Notes: a model not told the origin generated them from the letters alone. A stretch of DNA of 57,936 nucleotides from Oscillospiraceae bacterium (GCA_017537165.1 JAFYLI010000052.1:1-57936); one strand, 5' to 3'. Positions 1-9,984 are shown, counted from the stretch's first letter. Numbers and translations: made by a program.

Positions 1-2
1 GT

Positions 3-395
3 GAGGGGGCGATAGCTTATTCCATCGCTACCGCAACGGAAAAGGAAATCGATGAGCTGAATATTCTCAACGCCACATACCTTGCAATGAACCGAGCAAT
101 AGAAGGTCTTACCGTAAAGGCGGACTTTGCGCTTATCGACGGCAATCGGTCAAAAGGGATACTTCTTCCCAATGAAACTGTGATAGGCGGAGACGGAATA
201 TATTCCTGTATCGCGGCAGCCAGCATACTTGCCAAGGTGAGCAGAGATCGATTCATGATGGAGCTGGCGGAGAAATATCCCGAATACGCATTTGAAAAAC
301 ACAAGGGCTACGGTACAAAACTGCATTATGAGCGCCTGCGAGAGCATGGCCCCAGTGAGGTGCACCGTCTTAGCTTCCTGAAGAAAATGCACTGA
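3..395 (+). CDS. rnhB: Ribonuclease HII, C-terminal part (5' end outside window)
   Basis: Type 2 RNase H, which cuts the RNA strand of RNA-DNA hybrids and removes single ribonucleotides from DNA. The reading frame is open from base 3, so the start codon and the first catalytic Asp-Glu motif lie before the window. The visible 130 residues carry the family's ALIDGN motif with an active-site Asp, the AAASILAKVSRDR helix with the last catalytic Asp, and the KHKGYGTKLH segment typical of the family end. It ends one base before yraN. This rnhB-yraN pair is a common Firmicutes neighbourhood and normally follows rplS/ylqF. Confidence 0.93.
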   Translation, partial: EGAIAYSIATATEKEIDELNILNATYLAMNRAIEGLTVKADFALIDGNRSKGILLPNETVIGGDGIYSCIAAASILAKVSRDRFMMELAEKYPEYAFEKHKGYGTKLHYERLREHGPSEVHRLSFLKKMH

Positions 396-396
396 T

Positions 397-756
397 ATGA
401 ATACAAAAATCAGCGGCGCCATGGGCGAAGCCTATGTAGCCGAATATTTCCGAAAAAAGAGATATAAATTGCTGGCCATGAATTACCGCTGCCACATGGG
501 TGAAATAGACCTTATAGTTGCAAAGCGGAAAAAGCTAAGCTTTGTAGAGGTAAAACTGCGCAAAAGCGGAGGAGTTACCCGCCCTGCAGACGCAGTGAGC
601 CGTGCAAAGCAGAGCCGACTGCGGGCTACCGCAGATATATGGCTTGCCCAGAACCCTATGTACGCAAACTTTGAAACGGACTTTACCGTTGCGGAACTCT
701 ATGTGGGCACCGCGGGTGCCATAGAAAAAATGGAACTTATCGAGGAGGCTTTTTGA
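397..756 (+). CDS. yraN: YraN family (UPF0102) nuclease-fold protein
   Basis: A 119-residue member of the UPF0102/YraN family, a small protein with a restriction-endonuclease-like fold whose cellular role is not settled. The visible family motifs are GAMGEAYVAEYF near the start, then GEIDLIV about residues 34-40 and FVEVKLR about 49-55, which together form the E-x-D...E-x-K nuclease-like core. It starts one base after rnhB, so the two are translationally linked. A strong GAGGAGG just before its stop serves the next gene. The family call is firm; the function is inferred only from the fold. Confidence 0.9.
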   Translation: MNTKISGAMGEAYVAEYFRKKRYKLLAMNYRCHMGEIDLIVAKRKKLSFVEVKLRKSGGVTRPADAVSRAKQSRLRATADIWLAQNPMYANFETDFTVAELYVGTAGAIEKMELIEEAF

Positions 757-1688
757 TGATACCTCTGTTTGACGCCCACTGCGATACCCTTATGATGATG
801 GACTTCAAAAAGATGCCCATCGGTTCGCTGTGGAAAAACAATATGCACATAGACCTTGAACGTCTTGGCGGTTACGGCCCCTCCGCTCAGTTTTTCGCCA
901 TATTCGGCATGAAGGAATTCACTCCCGACGGCGATATTTTCGGCGCTCTTTACAGACGCTTTGTGAATGAAGTTGAGGCCAACAGCGAGCGCGTTATGTT
1001 CTGCAAATGCGCGGCAGATGCCGAAAAAGCTGCTGAAGCCAATAAGGTAGCGGCCTTCCTTTCTGTAGAAGGTGCGTATATCCTTGACGAAGGTGAGCGC
1101 ATTGAAGAAGCCTATGAGAAGGGCGTGCGTATGCTCACTCTTACATGGAATAATGCTAACGGAATTTCCGGCACCAATACCGAGCCGGGTAACCTTGGCC
1201 TTACCGAGAAGGGAAAAGAACTGGTACGCCGCTGTCAGAACATTGGCATCATAGTTGACCTTTCTCATATTTCGGAGCGTGGCTTCTGGGATACCGTTGA
1301 GATAGCTGAGAAGCCTGTCATTACAAGCCATTCCAATTCTCTTACTATACATAACCACAGCCGTAACCTCAGCGATGATCAGCTTCGTGCTCTGCGTGAT
1401 ATCGGCGGCGTAACGGGTTTGAACCTTTATGCTGATTTCATTGGCGGAGATACTATGGACGATTGCCTGCGTCAGATCGAGCATATTCTGGATGTAGGCG
1501 GAGAGGGTGTTCTTGCCCTCGGCAGTGATTTTGACGGCTGCGACCACCTGCCCGCCGGTATTACCGGTGTTGACGGCTGGGCAAAGGTATATACTGCCCT
1601 TGAAGAAAGAGGCTATTCCAAGCGCTTGCTGGATGATATTTTCTATAATAATTTGATGAGAGTGGTGCGAAATATATGCGATATGTAA
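756..1688 (+). CDS. Membrane dipeptidase, peptidase family M19
   Basis: Zinc dipeptidase of the renal dipeptidase family, about 310 residues, which is normal for bacterial members. It hydrolyses dipeptides, often including D-residues. Visible motifs are FDAHCDTL at the N-terminus (His-x-Asp metal ligands), SVEGAYIL with the bridging Glu, VDLSHISERGFWD and ITSHSNS with later His ligands, and LALGSDFDGC near the C-terminus. I prefer ATG 756, seven bases after GAGGAGG and overlapping the yraN stop by one base; a TTG at 753 is also possible. There is no signal peptide, so a cytoplasmic enzyme is likely. Its 3' end overlaps thrC by 13 bases. Confidence 0.9.
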   Translation: MIPLFDAHCDTLMMMDFKKMPIGSLWKNNMHIDLERLGGYGPSAQFFAIFGMKEFTPDGDIFGALYRRFVNEVEANSERVMFCKCAADAEKAAEANKVAAFLSVEGAYILDEGERIEEAYEKGVRMLTLTWNNANGISGTNTEPGNLGLTEKGKELVRRCQNIGIIVDLSHISERGFWDTVEIAEKPVITSHSNSLTIHNHSRNLSDDQLRALRDIGGVTGLNLYADFIGGDTMDDCLRQIEHILDVGGEGVLALGSDFDGCDHLPAGITGVDGWAKVYTALEERGYSKRLLDDIFYNNLMRVVRNICDM

Positions 1689-3160
1689 GTACAAGAAACG
1701 CTACCCTTGATATAACTGCAGCTCAGGCAATAGCCACCGGCCTTTCCCGCGACGGTGGTCTGTTTACCCCCGCATCTCTGCCTGCAGTCAGCATGGAAAC
1801 TGTAAGCACTCTTTGCAAAGCAGATTACAGAGAGCGTGCAGTAAATATAATGAAGCTCTTCCTTGATGAGTTTACCGCAGAGGAACTGGCAGGCTTTGCT
1901 GCCGCTGCCTACAGCGATAATTATGACACTATGGATTCCGCACCTTTGAGAAAGCTGGATGAAACCACCGCTTTCCTCGAACTGTGGCACGGCCCCACCT
2001 GTGCATTCAAGGATATGGCACTTCAGATGCTGCCCCACCTGCTTTCCGCATCCCTTAAAAAGACCGGCGAAAACAGAGAGGTATGCATTCTCGTTGCAAC
2101 TTCCGGCGATACCGGTAAGGCTGCGCTCGAAGGCTTTAAGGATGTTAACGGAACATCTATTCTCGTATTCTATCCCGAAGACGGTGTTTCCGATGTTCAG
2201 AAACTGCAGATGACCACCCAGGAAGGCGCAAACGTTGGCGTATGCGCAGTAAAGGGTAATTTTGACGATGCCCAGAGCGGTGTCAAGGTCATCTTCTCCG
2301 ACGAACAGCTGCGCGGAGAACTGGATAAGCGCGGATACTTCCTGTCTTCTGCGAACTCCATCAACTGGGGCCGCCTGTTGCCTCAGATAGTTTACTATTT
2401 CTCTGCTTACTGCGATATGGTAAACGGAGGTCTTGTCAACCTTGGTGATAAGGTAAACTTCTGTGTACCTACCGGTAACTTCGGCAATATTCTTGCCGGT
2501 TATTATGCTATGAAGATGGGCCTGCCCGTAAATCGCCTTATCTGCGCATCCAATGCAAATAACGTACTTACCGACTTCATAAAGACTGGTACCTACGATA
2601 AGAACCGTCCGTTCCATACCACCGTATCTCCTTCTATGGATATTCTCATTTCCAGCAATCTGGAGCGCCTGCTCTTTGACCTGAGCGGCATGGATGACTC
2701 TCAGGTTCGCGGTTGGATGGAGAAGCTTGCTTCCGAAGGCAAGTATACTGTTACCGACGAAGTCAAGGCAAAACTGGACGCTGTATTCTCCGGCGGTTTC
2801 TGCGATGACGATACCACCCGCAGCGTAATTGGCAGCCTTTATAAGGATAACGGTTACCTTATCGATACCCATACCGCAGTTGCCTATAAAGTTCTCTGCG
2901 ATTATCGCGGCGAAACCGGCGACAATACACCTGCAGTCGTTGTTTCCACCGCAAGTCCTTATAAGTTCTGTGATGCTGTGCTTGAAGCACTCGGTGAGTC
3001 CGCTGACGCTCCCGGCCTTGAACTGGTCGATAAACTCAGCGCAGTTACCGGCACTGCGGTTCCTAAGCCCCTCGAGAGCCTCAAGAGTAAGGCTCGCCGC
3101 TTTACCGAAAGCGTAGAAAAGACCGAAATGAAGGATGTTGTTGAAAAGTTCCTTAAGTAA
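1676..3160 (+). CDS. thrC: Threonine synthase
   Basis: PLP-dependent enzyme that converts O-phospho-L-homoserine to L-threonine. The 494-residue length fits the long (class I) branch. The N-terminal MRYVSTRN followed by DGGLFTP is typical, and the PLP-binding Lys is in HGPTCAFKDMALQ (Lys about residue 112). ATSGDTGKAALEG and PTGNFGNILAGYYA are the phosphate/PLP-binding loops. It starts inside the end of the dipeptidase gene, implying co-transcription. No other threonine-pathway gene is in the window, though thrS with a threonine T-box lies at the far end. Confidence 0.95.
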   Translation: MRYVSTRNATLDITAAQAIATGLSRDGGLFTPASLPAVSMETVSTLCKADYRERAVNIMKLFLDEFTAEELAGFAAAAYSDNYDTMDSAPLRKLDETTAFLELWHGPTCAFKDMALQMLPHLLSASLKKTGENREVCILVATSGDTGKAALEGFKDVNGTSILVFYPEDGVSDVQKLQMTTQEGANVGVCAVKGNFDDAQSGVKVIFSDEQLRGELDKRGYFLSSANSINWGRLLPQIVYYFSAYCDMVNGGLVNLGDKVNFCVPTGNFGNILAGYYAMKMGLPVNRLICASNANNVLTDFIKTGTYDKNRPFHTTVSPSMDILISSNLERLLFDLSGMDDSQVRGWMEKLASEGKYTVTDEVKAKLDAVFSGGFCDDDTTRSVIGSLYKDNGYLIDTHTAVAYKVLCDYRGETGDNTPAVVVSTASPYKFCDAVLEALGESADAPGLELVDKLSAVTGTAVPKPLESLKSKARRFTESVEKTEMKDVVEKFLK

Positions 3161-3171
3161 GGAGTGAGTTC

Positions 3172-3864
3172 ATGGCGCTGTATGCCATCGGCGATACGCA
3201 TCTGTCCCTGTCCGCGGCGAAGCCCATGGACGTATTCGGCGGCAGATGGGAAAATTACGTTGAAAAACTGAAAGAAGGTCTTTCTGTGCTTACCGAGGAT
3301 GACGTATGTGTTATCTGCGGTGATGTCAGCTGGGCAATGAGCCTGCCGGAGGCAGAAGAGGATTTTAAATTTTTGGCATCCTTCCCGGGTAAAAAGATAA
3401 TTCTCAAAGGTAACCACGATTACTGGTGGAATACCGCCAACAAGATAAATAACTTCTTTCAGGAAAAGGAAATAAGCGGAATAAGCATACTGCATAATAA
3501 TTTTCACGCCTACGGAGATGTTGCTATTTGCGGCACGCGAGGCTGGTTTTATGAGGAAGAAACTCACGGCGGCGAACATGACCGAAAGATAATGAACAGA
3601 GAGCTCATGCGCCTTGAAGCTTCGCTGAAAGCGGCAGGGGAGCGGGAAAAACTGGTTTTTCTCCATTACCCCCCGATTTACAATACTTACGTATGCCACG
3701 AGCTTATTGCCATACTTGAAAAATATGAGGTCAGCCTTTGCTGTTTTGGCCATATTCATGGCCTCGGACATCGCTTTGCATGGCAGGGAAAACGGGGAAA
3801 TGTTGAGTACAGACTCGTTTCGGCAGATTTCATAGATTTTAAACCATTAAAAATCCTTAATTAA
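3172..3864 (+). CDS. Metallophosphoesterase (calcineurin-like)
   Basis: A 230-residue single-domain phosphoesterase with the full set of dimetal motifs in order: AIGDTHLS, CGDVSWAM, KGNHDYWW and FGHIHGLG near residue 195. It belongs to the calcineurin-like superfamily found in many Clostridia; the substrate cannot be told from the sequence. It starts 11 bases after thrC behind AAGGAGTGAG, so it ends the yraN-dipeptidase-thrC transcript. No convincing rho-independent terminator follows; the promoter of tig begins about 25 bases after its stop. Confidence 0.88.
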   Translation: MALYAIGDTHLSLSAAKPMDVFGGRWENYVEKLKEGLSVLTEDDVCVICGDVSWAMSLPEAEEDFKFLASFPGKKIILKGNHDYWWNTANKINNFFQEKEISGISILHNNFHAYGDVAICGTRGWFYEEETHGGEHDRKIMNRELMRLEASLKAAGEREKLVFLHYPPIYNTYVCHELIAILEKYEVSLCCFGHIHGLGHRFAWQGKRGNVEYRLVSADFIDFKPLKILN

Positions 3865-3887
3865 GCAAAATATTTTTCAAAAAACTA

Positions 3888-3916
3888 TGGAAATGTTCGG
3901 ATTTTTTTGTTATTAT
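3888..3916 (+). promoter_or_regulatory. Putative sigma-A promoter of tig
   Basis: TGGAAA at 3888-3893, a 17-base spacer, and TATTAT at 3911-3916 with an extended -10 TGT directly before it. It implies a tig leader of about 105 bases, which is unusually rich in hairpins: 3924-3940, 3953-3969 and 3980-4005. This is from pattern reading only. Confidence 0.55.
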
Positions 3917-4031
3917 ATCAAGGCACTATGCTCAGTAGTGTAAAATGGCAGGAAAATGTCATACATTTTGAAGTCATAACGGCGGGGATAAGTATGCCCA
4001 CGCCGGTATAAATATGGGAGGACAACCAAAG

Positions 4032-5459
4032 ATGGAAGTAAAAAACCTTGAAAAAAGAGAAAACAGCGCCGTAGCGGTTACCGTTACCATTAGCCCCGAA
4101 GAGTTCGATAAGGCTCTCACCGCCGCCTACAAGAAGGCTAAGAACTCCATATACATCCCCGGTTTCAGAAAGGGCAAGGCTCCCCGTAACATCATCGAGA
4201 AGATGTACGGCGAGGGCGTTTTCTATGATGATGCTATCAACGAGCTCGCTCCCGAGGCATACATGTATGCTGTAAAGGAAAAGGAACTCAAGGTAGTTGC
4301 TGCTCCTTCTCTGGAGAATGCAAACGTTACCGATGATAAGGCTCTCGAGCTGACCATCATCGCAGTAGTATACCCCGAGGTAACTCTCGGCCAGTATAAG
4401 GGCCTTGAGGCTGTCCGCAAGGAAGTTAAGGTTGACGAGTACGAGATCGAAGCTGAGATCAACGTTCTCAGAAACAGAAACAGCAGCATTGAGACTGTTG
4501 ACCGCGAAGCTAAGTTCGGTGACACCGTTGTTATCGACTACGAAGGCTTCAACGAAGGCGTTGCTTTCGACGGCGGCAAGGGCGAGGGTTACAGCCTTGA
4601 GATCGGCTCCAACACCTTCATCCCCGGCTTTGAAGTTCAGCTCATCGGCGCAAAGGCCGGCGATGAGGTTGACGTAAACGTAACCTTCCCCACCGAGTAC
4701 CACTCCGAGGATCTGGCAGGCAAGCCCGCTCTCTTCAAGGTTAAGGTACACGAGGTTAAGGAGAAGATCCTCCCCGAGCTGGACGACGAGTTCGCTAAGG
4801 ACGTTTCCGAGTTCGATACCCTCGAGGAGTACAAGAAGAGCATCCATGACAAGCTCTTCGAGAAGAAGTCCAACGACAGCCGCGATGCATTCCTCGATCT
4901 CCTCCTTGCTCAGATCGAAGAGAACATGCAGGCTGACATCAACGAAGGTATGATCGACGAGCGCGTTGACCGCGTTGTTGAGGATTACGCTCAGCGTCTG
5001 GCTGCTCAGGGTATGCCCTTCGAGCAGTACCTGCAGATGTTCGGCATGAGCATGGAGCAGTTCAAGGCTCAGAGCCGTCCCGGCGCAGAGAAGCAGATCA
5101 AGAGCGAGCTGGCTCTTGCAAAGATCGCAGAGCTCGAGAACATCACTGTTACCGATGAGGACAAGGATAAGGAATATCAGAAGATGGCTGATATGTACCA
5201 CGTTGAGGTTGAGTCCGTTAAGGAGTTCTTCGACGTTGAGGTCCTCACCGACAGCATCCTGATGACCAAGGCTGCAGACTTCGTTATCGCTAACGCAGTT
5301 GCTCTCCCCGAGCCCAAGGAAGAGGAGAAGGCTGAGGAGGCTACCGAGGCTCCCGCAGAGGAGAAGAAGCCTGCTAAGAAGACCACCAGAAAGACCACTA
5401 AGAAGGCAGCTGAGCCCAAGGAAGAGGAAGCTGCTCCCGCAGAGGCTACCGAGGAATAA
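4032..5459 (+). CDS. tig: Trigger factor, ribosome-associated chaperone/prolyl isomerase
   Basis: Folding helper that binds nascent chains at the ribosome exit tunnel. The N-terminal ribosome-binding domain contains the signature [10 protein letters not shown], followed by the FKBP-type PPIase domain ([20 protein letters not shown] through [17 protein letters not shown]) and a helical C-terminal domain. I choose ATG 4032, ten bases after GGGAGG; ATG 4014 overlaps that Shine-Dalgarno site and would add six odd residues. At 475 residues it is about 40 longer than E. coli trigger factor, because of a low-complexity Lys/Glu/Ala/Thr tail with [19 protein letters not shown] sequence. Codon use is strongly biased (GAG, AAG, CTC), as for a highly expressed gene. 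Confidence 0.95.
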   Translation: MEVKNLEKRENSAVAVTVTISPEEFDKALTAAYKKAKNSIYIPGFRKGKAPRNIIEKMYGEGVFYDDAINELAPEAYMYAVKEKELKVVAAPSLENANVTDDKALELTIIAVVYPEVTLGQYKGLEAVRKEVKVDEYEIEAEINVLRNRNSSIETVDREAKFGDTVVIDYEGFNEGVAFDGGKGEGYSLEIGSNTFIPGFEVQLIGAKAGDEVDVNVTFPTEYHSEDLAGKPALFKVKVHEVKEKILPELDDEFAKDVSEFDTLEEYKKSIHDKLFEKKSNDSRDAFLDLLLAQIEENMQADINEGMIDERVDRVVEDYAQRLAAQGMPFEQYLQMFGMSMEQFKAQSRPGAEKQIKSELALAKIAELENITVTDEDKDKEYQKMADMYHVEVESVKEFFDVEVLTDSILMTKAADFVIANAVALPEPKEEEKAEEATEAPAEEKKPAKKTTRKTTKKAAEPKEEEAAPAEATEE

Positions 5460-5510
5460 TTTTCCGGCCTTTCGGATATAATCGAAACTGTCGATTTCAT
5501 ACGAAGCTAA

Positions 5511-5548
5511 TTTTCGGCCGCTGCCGCATCTGCGGCAGCGACCGAAAA
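5511..5548 (+). terminator. Strong hairpin after tig
   Basis: TTTTCGG, then GCTGCCGC-ATCT-GCGGCAGC, then CCGAAAA form a long nested stem. The flanking T and A runs make it look bidirectional. There is only a short U-run on the plus strand, so termination of tig may be partial, with read-through into clpP. Confidence 0.6.
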
Positions 5549-5602
5549 ACACTATTCAACACACATTTTTTGTATGAAAATAATGAAAAGGAGGAACGAC
5601 AC

Positions 5603-6184
5603 ATGAGCCTTGTCCCTTATGTAGTAGAGCAGACCTCAAGAGGAGAGCGTTCTTACGATATCTTCTCCCGCCTTTTGAATGATCGCATCATTTTTCTCTC
5701 CGAGGAAGTAAACGATGCCACCGCCAGCCTCATCGTTGCCCAGCTTCTTTACCTGGAAGCTCAGGACCCCGATAAGGATATCCAGTTCTATATCAACAGC
5801 CCCGGCGGCTCCGTAACCGCAGGCATGGCGATCTACGATACCATGCAGTATATCAAGGCTGATGTTTCCACCATCTGCGTCGGTATGGCCGCCAGCATGG
5901 GTGCGTTCCTGCTTTCCGCAGGCACCAAGGGTAAGCGCTATGCTCTGCCCAATGCCGAGATAATGATCCACCAGCCCTCCGGCGGCGCTCAGGGTCAGGA
6001 GACCGATATCCAGATCCAGGCTGCCAGAATTGCTCACACCAAGAAGAAACTCAACACCATCCTTGCCGAGAATACCGGTAAGCCCCTTGAGGTTGTTGAG
6101 CGCGACTGCGAGCGCGATTACTTTATGGATGCCGAGCAGGCCAAGGAATATGGCCTTATCGACGAGGTCATCTATAAGCGCTGA
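5603..6184 (+). CDS. clpP: ATP-dependent Clp protease proteolytic subunit
   Basis: Serine protease that forms the double-heptamer chamber fed by ClpX and other Clp ATPases. The 193-residue product starts [20 protein letters not shown], the usual Firmicutes N-terminus. The catalytic triad is visible: Ser98 in [11 protein letters not shown], His123 in MIHQPSGG, and Asp about residue 172 in [13 protein letters not shown] 5603 lies eight bases after AGGAGG; an upstream in-frame ATG at 5570 would add 11 residues not expected in the family. clpX follows after 39 bases, so they form a clpPX unit behind tig, a widely conserved order. I saw no CtsR or CIRCE operator upstream. Confidence 0.97.
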   Translation: MSLVPYVVEQTSRGERSYDIFSRLLNDRIIFLSEEVNDATASLIVAQLLYLEAQDPDKDIQFYINSPGGSVTAGMAIYDTMQYIKADVSTICVGMAASMGAFLLSAGTKGKRYALPNAEIMIHQPSGGAQGQETDIQIQAARIAHTKKKLNTILAENTGKPLEVVERDCERDYFMDAEQAKEYGLIDEVIYKR

Positions 6185-6192
6185 AAATCAAC

Positions 6193-6211
6193 TGCAGCTA
6201 TATAAGCTGCA
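6193..6211 (+). other. Short hairpin before the clpX ribosome binding site
   Basis: TGCAGCT-ATATA-AGCTGCA is a perfect 7-bp stem with a 5-base loop. It ends one base before GGAGGAG of clpX. It could mark an RNA processing site, or set the relative translation of clpX in the clpPX message; the role is inferred. Confidence 0.5.
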
Positions 6212-6223
6212 TGGAGGAGCAAT

Positions 6224-7495
6224 ATGTCCAAAACCGATGAAAGAAGACCGGTGCGCTGCTCGTTCTGCGGAAAAGCGCAGGATGAGGTTGAGCGCATAAT
6301 TGCCGGCAGAAATGCGTTCATCTGCGATGAATGCGTAAAGCTCTGCATCGATATCATCGGAGCAGAGGATGAAGCCGCAAGCGGCAGAATAGCAACTGCA
6401 TCGGGCCTCACTGGCGACCTTCCCAAGCCCAAGGAGATAAAGGCTTTTCTGGACGACTATATTATCGGCCAGGATCGCACCAAAATAGCCCTCAGCGTTG
6501 CTGTCTATAATCACTATAAAAGAATTGTCTACGGCGGTTCTTCGGATGTGGATCTCCAGAAGAGCAATATCCTGCTCCTTGGCCCTACGGGCAGCGGTAA
6601 GACCCTCTTTGCCCAGACCCTTGCCAAGATACTGAAGGTTCCCTTCGCCATTGCCGATGCCACCACCCTCACTGAGGCCGGTTACGTTGGTGATGACGTT
6701 GAAAACATTCTTCTGCGTCTTCTGCAGGCTGCCGACTTTGACGTGGATCTTGCCCAGCGCGGCATTATCTATGTTGACGAAATAGATAAAATATCCCGCA
6801 AGAGCGAGAATACCTCCATCACCCGCGACGTAAGCGGTGAAGGCGTTCAGCAGGCTCTGCTGAAAATTCTTGAAGGTACTGTTGCCAATGTTCCTCCTCA
6901 GGGCGGAAGAAAGCATCCCCATCAGGAGTTTATTAAGATAGACACCACCAATATCCTCTTTATCTGCGGCGGTGCGTTTGACGGTCTTGAAAAGATCATC
7001 GAGAACCGCATGAACAAGAAGTCCATGGGCTTCGGCGCAGATATAAAGAAGAAGGAGGAAAAGAGCGTCGGCGATACTCTTGCCCACGTTCAGTCTCACG
7101 ACATCCTCAAGTTCGGTATTATTCCCGAACTGGTTGGCCGTCTGCCTGTTATTACGCCCCTTAATTCCCTTACCCGCGACGATATGGTGCGTATTCTTAC
7201 CGAGCCCAAGAACGCCATCATCAAGCAGTATCAGGCCATGCTCGGCTTTGACGACGTTGAGTTGGAGTTCACCCGCGAGGCTCTTGAGGCCGTAGCCGAT
7301 AAGGCGCTGGAGATGGAGATCGGCGCCCGCGGTCTGCGCAGTATAATGGAAGGTATGATGACTGATATCATGTACACCGTGCCCTCCGACGAAACTATAG
7401 TAAAAATAGTTATCAACGATGCCTGCGTAAAAGGCGAAGAACAGCCCCTGCTTATCCGCAGAACGGCTCCCGCCCAAATCGCCGAGGCAGAGTAA
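6224..7495 (+). CDS. clpX: ATP-dependent Clp protease ATP-binding subunit ClpX
   Basis: AAA+ unfoldase that selects substrates and threads them into ClpP. The 423-residue product has the N-terminal C4 zinc-binding domain (CSFC at 12-15, CDEC at 34-37), then Walker A GPTGSGKT at 120-127, Walker [11 protein letters not shown], and the pore/sensor region ending in [11 protein letters not shown]. The IGF-type ClpP-docking loop is expected in the segment around [15 protein letters not shown] (SMGFG variant). ATG 6224 follows GGAGGAG. Length and domain order are normal for the family. Confidence 0.97.
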   Translation: MSKTDERRPVRCSFCGKAQDEVERIIAGRNAFICDECVKLCIDIIGAEDEAASGRIATASGLTGDLPKPKEIKAFLDDYIIGQDRTKIALSVAVYNHYKRIVYGGSSDVDLQKSNILLLGPTGSGKTLFAQTLAKILKVPFAIADATTLTEAGYVGDDVENILLRLLQAADFDVDLAQRGIIYVDEIDKISRKSENTSITRDVSGEGVQQALLKILEGTVANVPPQGGRKHPHQEFIKIDTTNILFICGGAFDGLEKIIENRMNKKSMGFGADIKKKEEKSVGDTLAHVQSHDILKFGIIPELVGRLPVITPLNSLTRDDMVRILTEPKNAIIKQYQAMLGFDDVELEFTREALEAVADKALEMEIGARGLRSIMEGMMTDIMYTVPSDETIVKIVINDACVKGEEQPLLIRRTAPAQIAEAE

Positions 7496-7506
7496 ATACT
7501 GAACTT

Positions 7507-7560
7507 ACGGCCTCCAAGGGGGGCAGCGGTGTGTAGCCGCTGTCCCGGAGGCCGTTTACT
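7507..7560 (+). terminator. Terminator-like hairpin after clpX
   Basis: ACGGCCTCC (7507-7515) pairs with GGAGGCCGT (7547-7555), enclosing a second stem GCAGCGG/CCGCTG. Only TTTACT follows, so it is a strong stem with a weak U-run. It separates clpPX from lon. Confidence 0.55.
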
Positions 7561-7582
7561 GCTTTCTATAAAGGCTAAATAG

Positions 7583-7609
7583 AAAATGAGGGCGAACAGC
7601 GCCCATTTT
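7583..7609 (+). other. Hairpin just before the lon ribosome binding site
   Basis: AAAAT and GGGCG pair with CGCCC and ATTTT across a 5-base loop, with a 2-base bulge. The stem ends one base before AAGGAGGG of lon. It resembles the hairpins placed before clpX, ecfA2 and truA in this window. Confidence 0.45.
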
Positions 7610-7623
7610 AAGGAGGGATAGGT

Positions 7624-9957
7624 ATGAGCGAGAACTGCTCTGCAAACGCAAGGCTGCCCATGATAGCTCTCAGAGGTATCTCAGCCTTCCCCAATACCAT
7701 TCTGAATTTTGATATAGAGCGCCCTAAGTCTGTAGCTGCTCTTGAAGCTGCTATGGGCGCCAACAGACGTATATTCCTGCTTGCTCAGATAGACATCAAC
7801 GTTGAAGATCCCGAACCCGAAGAGCTTTACGTTGTAGGTACTGTATGTAACGTGCGTCAGGTGCTCAAACTGCCCGGTGGCGGTATGCGCGTACTCGTAG
7901 AGGGTCTTTATCGCGCCCGCATCGAAAGTGCCGTGCAGACCTTCCCGTATTTCGTAGCAGACGTCTGCGAGATACCCGAACTTGAACCTACTACCAGCAG
8001 CGATAAGGTTGAGGCACTCCTGCGCCACACCCGCGGACTGGTGAACAAATATATTGAGCTTGTTCCTCCCACTAACGGAGATCTCATCGCCAATATCAGC
8101 GGCGAGGTCAGCCCCGGATACGTTGCCGACTATCTTGCCCAGAACCTCTTCTTCAAGCATAGCGACAAGCAGCGTATTTTGGAAGAAACCTGGGTAGTAA
8201 AGCGCCTTGAGAAGCTCAACGGTATCCTTGAAAACGAGATAGATATCCTTGTTGTTGAGAATGAGATCCGCGAAAAGACCCACGGACGCATTATGCGCGG
8301 ACACCGTGAGCATTTTCTGCGTGAGCAGATCCGCACCATTCAGTACGAACTGGGTGAGGATGATGGACTGGACTTCAACTCGGAGATAGACGAATATCGT
8401 GAGAAGATCGCGGCTTGTGAAGCTCCCGAAGAAGTTATTGAAAAGTTTGAGAAGGAACTCAAGCGACTGATGAAGCAGGGCATGAACTCTGCCGATTCTG
8501 CCGTAACCCGCACTTACCTTGATACCTGCCTTGAACTGCCCTGGAACACCAAAACCGAGGAACGTGTTGATATCGAGGAAACCAGAAAGATTCTTGATGC
8601 AGACCATTACGGCCTTGAAAAGGTCAAGGAACGCATAATAGAGTTTGTTGCGGTTAAACAGATAGCACCCAAGGCCAAGGGAGATATTCTTTGCCTCGTA
8701 GGCCCTCCCGGTACAGGTAAGACCTCTATTGGCATGAGCATAGCCAAGGCTCTTAACCGTAAGCTTTCCCGCGTTGCTCTCGGCGGTGTCCATGACGAAT
8801 CCGAGATTCGCGGCCACAGAAAGACTTACGTTGGCGCAATGCCCGGCCGTATCATTAACGCTGTAAGCCATGCAGGCAGCAAGAATCCTCTTATCCTGCT
8901 GGATGAGATTGATAAGCTGGGCAGTGATTACAGAGGTGATCCCTCCGCAGCCCTGCTGGAGGCACTGGACGCGGAGCAGAATTCCACTTTCCGCGACCAC
9001 TATCTTGAGGTGCCTTTCGATCTTTCCGACGTTCTGTTTATAACCACTGCCAATACCACCGATACCATACCCCGTCCTCTGCTGGACCGTATGGAGGTTA
9101 TTGAGCTTACCAGCTATACCGACGAGGAAAAGCTTCATATAGCCCGCGACCATCTGCTGCCCAAGCAGAGAGAGAAACACGGCATCAAGGCTCGCCAGCT
9201 GAAGATCAGCGACGATGTGCTCCGTGAGGTAATAGCAGGCTATACCAAGGAATCCGGTGTACGTATTCTTGAACGCCGCATTGCCAAGATATGCCGCAAG
9301 GCAGCTGTTATTCTGGCAGAAGGCGAGAAGAAGAGCATGACCGTTTCCTCCAAGAACCTTGAAGAATATTTGGGTACCCGTCGCTATAAGCCCGATTCTC
9401 TCCGCAAGGATAATGAACCCGGCCTCGTTCGCGGTCTTGCATGGACCAGCGTAGGCGGTGAGATCCTTGACGTGGAAGTAAACGTGATGAGCGGCAGCGG
9501 TAAGCTGGAACTGACGGGTAATCTTGGCGACGTTATGAAGGAGTCTGCAAAGGCTGGATTTACCTATATCCGCAGCCGTGCAGAGCAGCTGGGCATAGAT
9601 CCTGAGTTCTACAAGACCAAGGATATACATATCCACTTCCCCGAGGGCGCTGTTCCCAAGGATGGCCCCTCTGCAGGTATTACAGTTACACTGGCTATGA
9701 TATCCGCTCTTACGGAAACTCCCGTGCGCAAGGATATTGCCATGACCGGTGAGATAACCCTTCGCGGCAGAGTTCTTGCCATCGGTGGCCTCAAGGAGAA
9801 AACCATGGCAGCTCTTCGTTCCGGTGTAAAGACTGTTATAATTCCTGCTGATAACGAGCGTGATCTTGAGGATATCGATCAGGACGTACGCTCCGCTCTG
9901 GAGTTCATACCCACTGACCATATCGATAAGATACTTGATATCGCATTGGTTAAGTAA
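7624..9957 (+). CDS. lon: ATP-dependent protease La (Lon)
   Basis: Cytosolic AAA+ protease that degrades misfolded and regulatory proteins. The 777 residues hold an N-terminal substrate-binding domain (about 10-200), a helical linker, an AAA+ domain with Walker [10 protein letters not shown] and Walker B LILLDEIDKL, and the C-terminal serine protease domain. The Ser-Lys dyad is Ser683 in KDGPSAG and Lys726 in GGLKEKTMAAL. ATG 7624 follows AAGGAGGG. It sits directly behind tig-clpP-clpX, as in many Firmicutes, and is followed by a clear terminator. Confidence 0.97.
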   Translation: MSENCSANARLPMIALRGISAFPNTILNFDIERPKSVAALEAAMGANRRIFLLAQIDINVEDPEPEELYVVGTVCNVRQVLKLPGGGMRVLVEGLYRARIESAVQTFPYFVADVCEIPELEPTTSSDKVEALLRHTRGLVNKYIELVPPTNGDLIANISGEVSPGYVADYLAQNLFFKHSDKQRILEETWVVKRLEKLNGILENEIDILVVENEIREKTHGRIMRGHREHFLREQIRTIQYELGEDDGLDFNSEIDEYREKIAACEAPEEVIEKFEKELKRLMKQGMNSADSAVTRTYLDTCLELPWNTKTEERVDIEETRKILDADHYGLEKVKERIIEFVAVKQIAPKAKGDILCLVGPPGTGKTSIGMSIAKALNRKLSRVALGGVHDESEIRGHRKTYVGAMPGRIINAVSHAGSKNPLILLDEIDKLGSDYRGDPSAALLEALDAEQNSTFRDHYLEVPFDLSDVLFITTANTTDTIPRPLLDRMEVIELTSYTDEEKLHIARDHLLPKQREKHGIKARQLKISDDVLREVIAGYTKESGVRILERRIAKICRKAAVILAEGEKKSMTVSSKNLEEYLGTRRYKPDSLRKDNEPGLVRGLAWTSVGGEILDVEVNVMSGSGKLELTGNLGDVMKESAKAGFTYIRSRAEQLGIDPEFYKTKDIHIHFPEGAVPKDGPSAGITVTLAMISALTETPVRKDIAMTGEITLRGRVLAIGGLKEKTMAALRSGVKTVIIPADNERDLEDIDQDVRSALEFIPTDHIDKILDIALVK

Positions 9958-9984
9958 CCTAAAAAGTGCATAAGGCATATTATG

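Noticed and set aside
5460..5602. CtsR or CIRCE operator before clpP.
   Set aside because: No GGTCAAA direct repeats and no TTAGCACTC inverted repeat are present in the gap.
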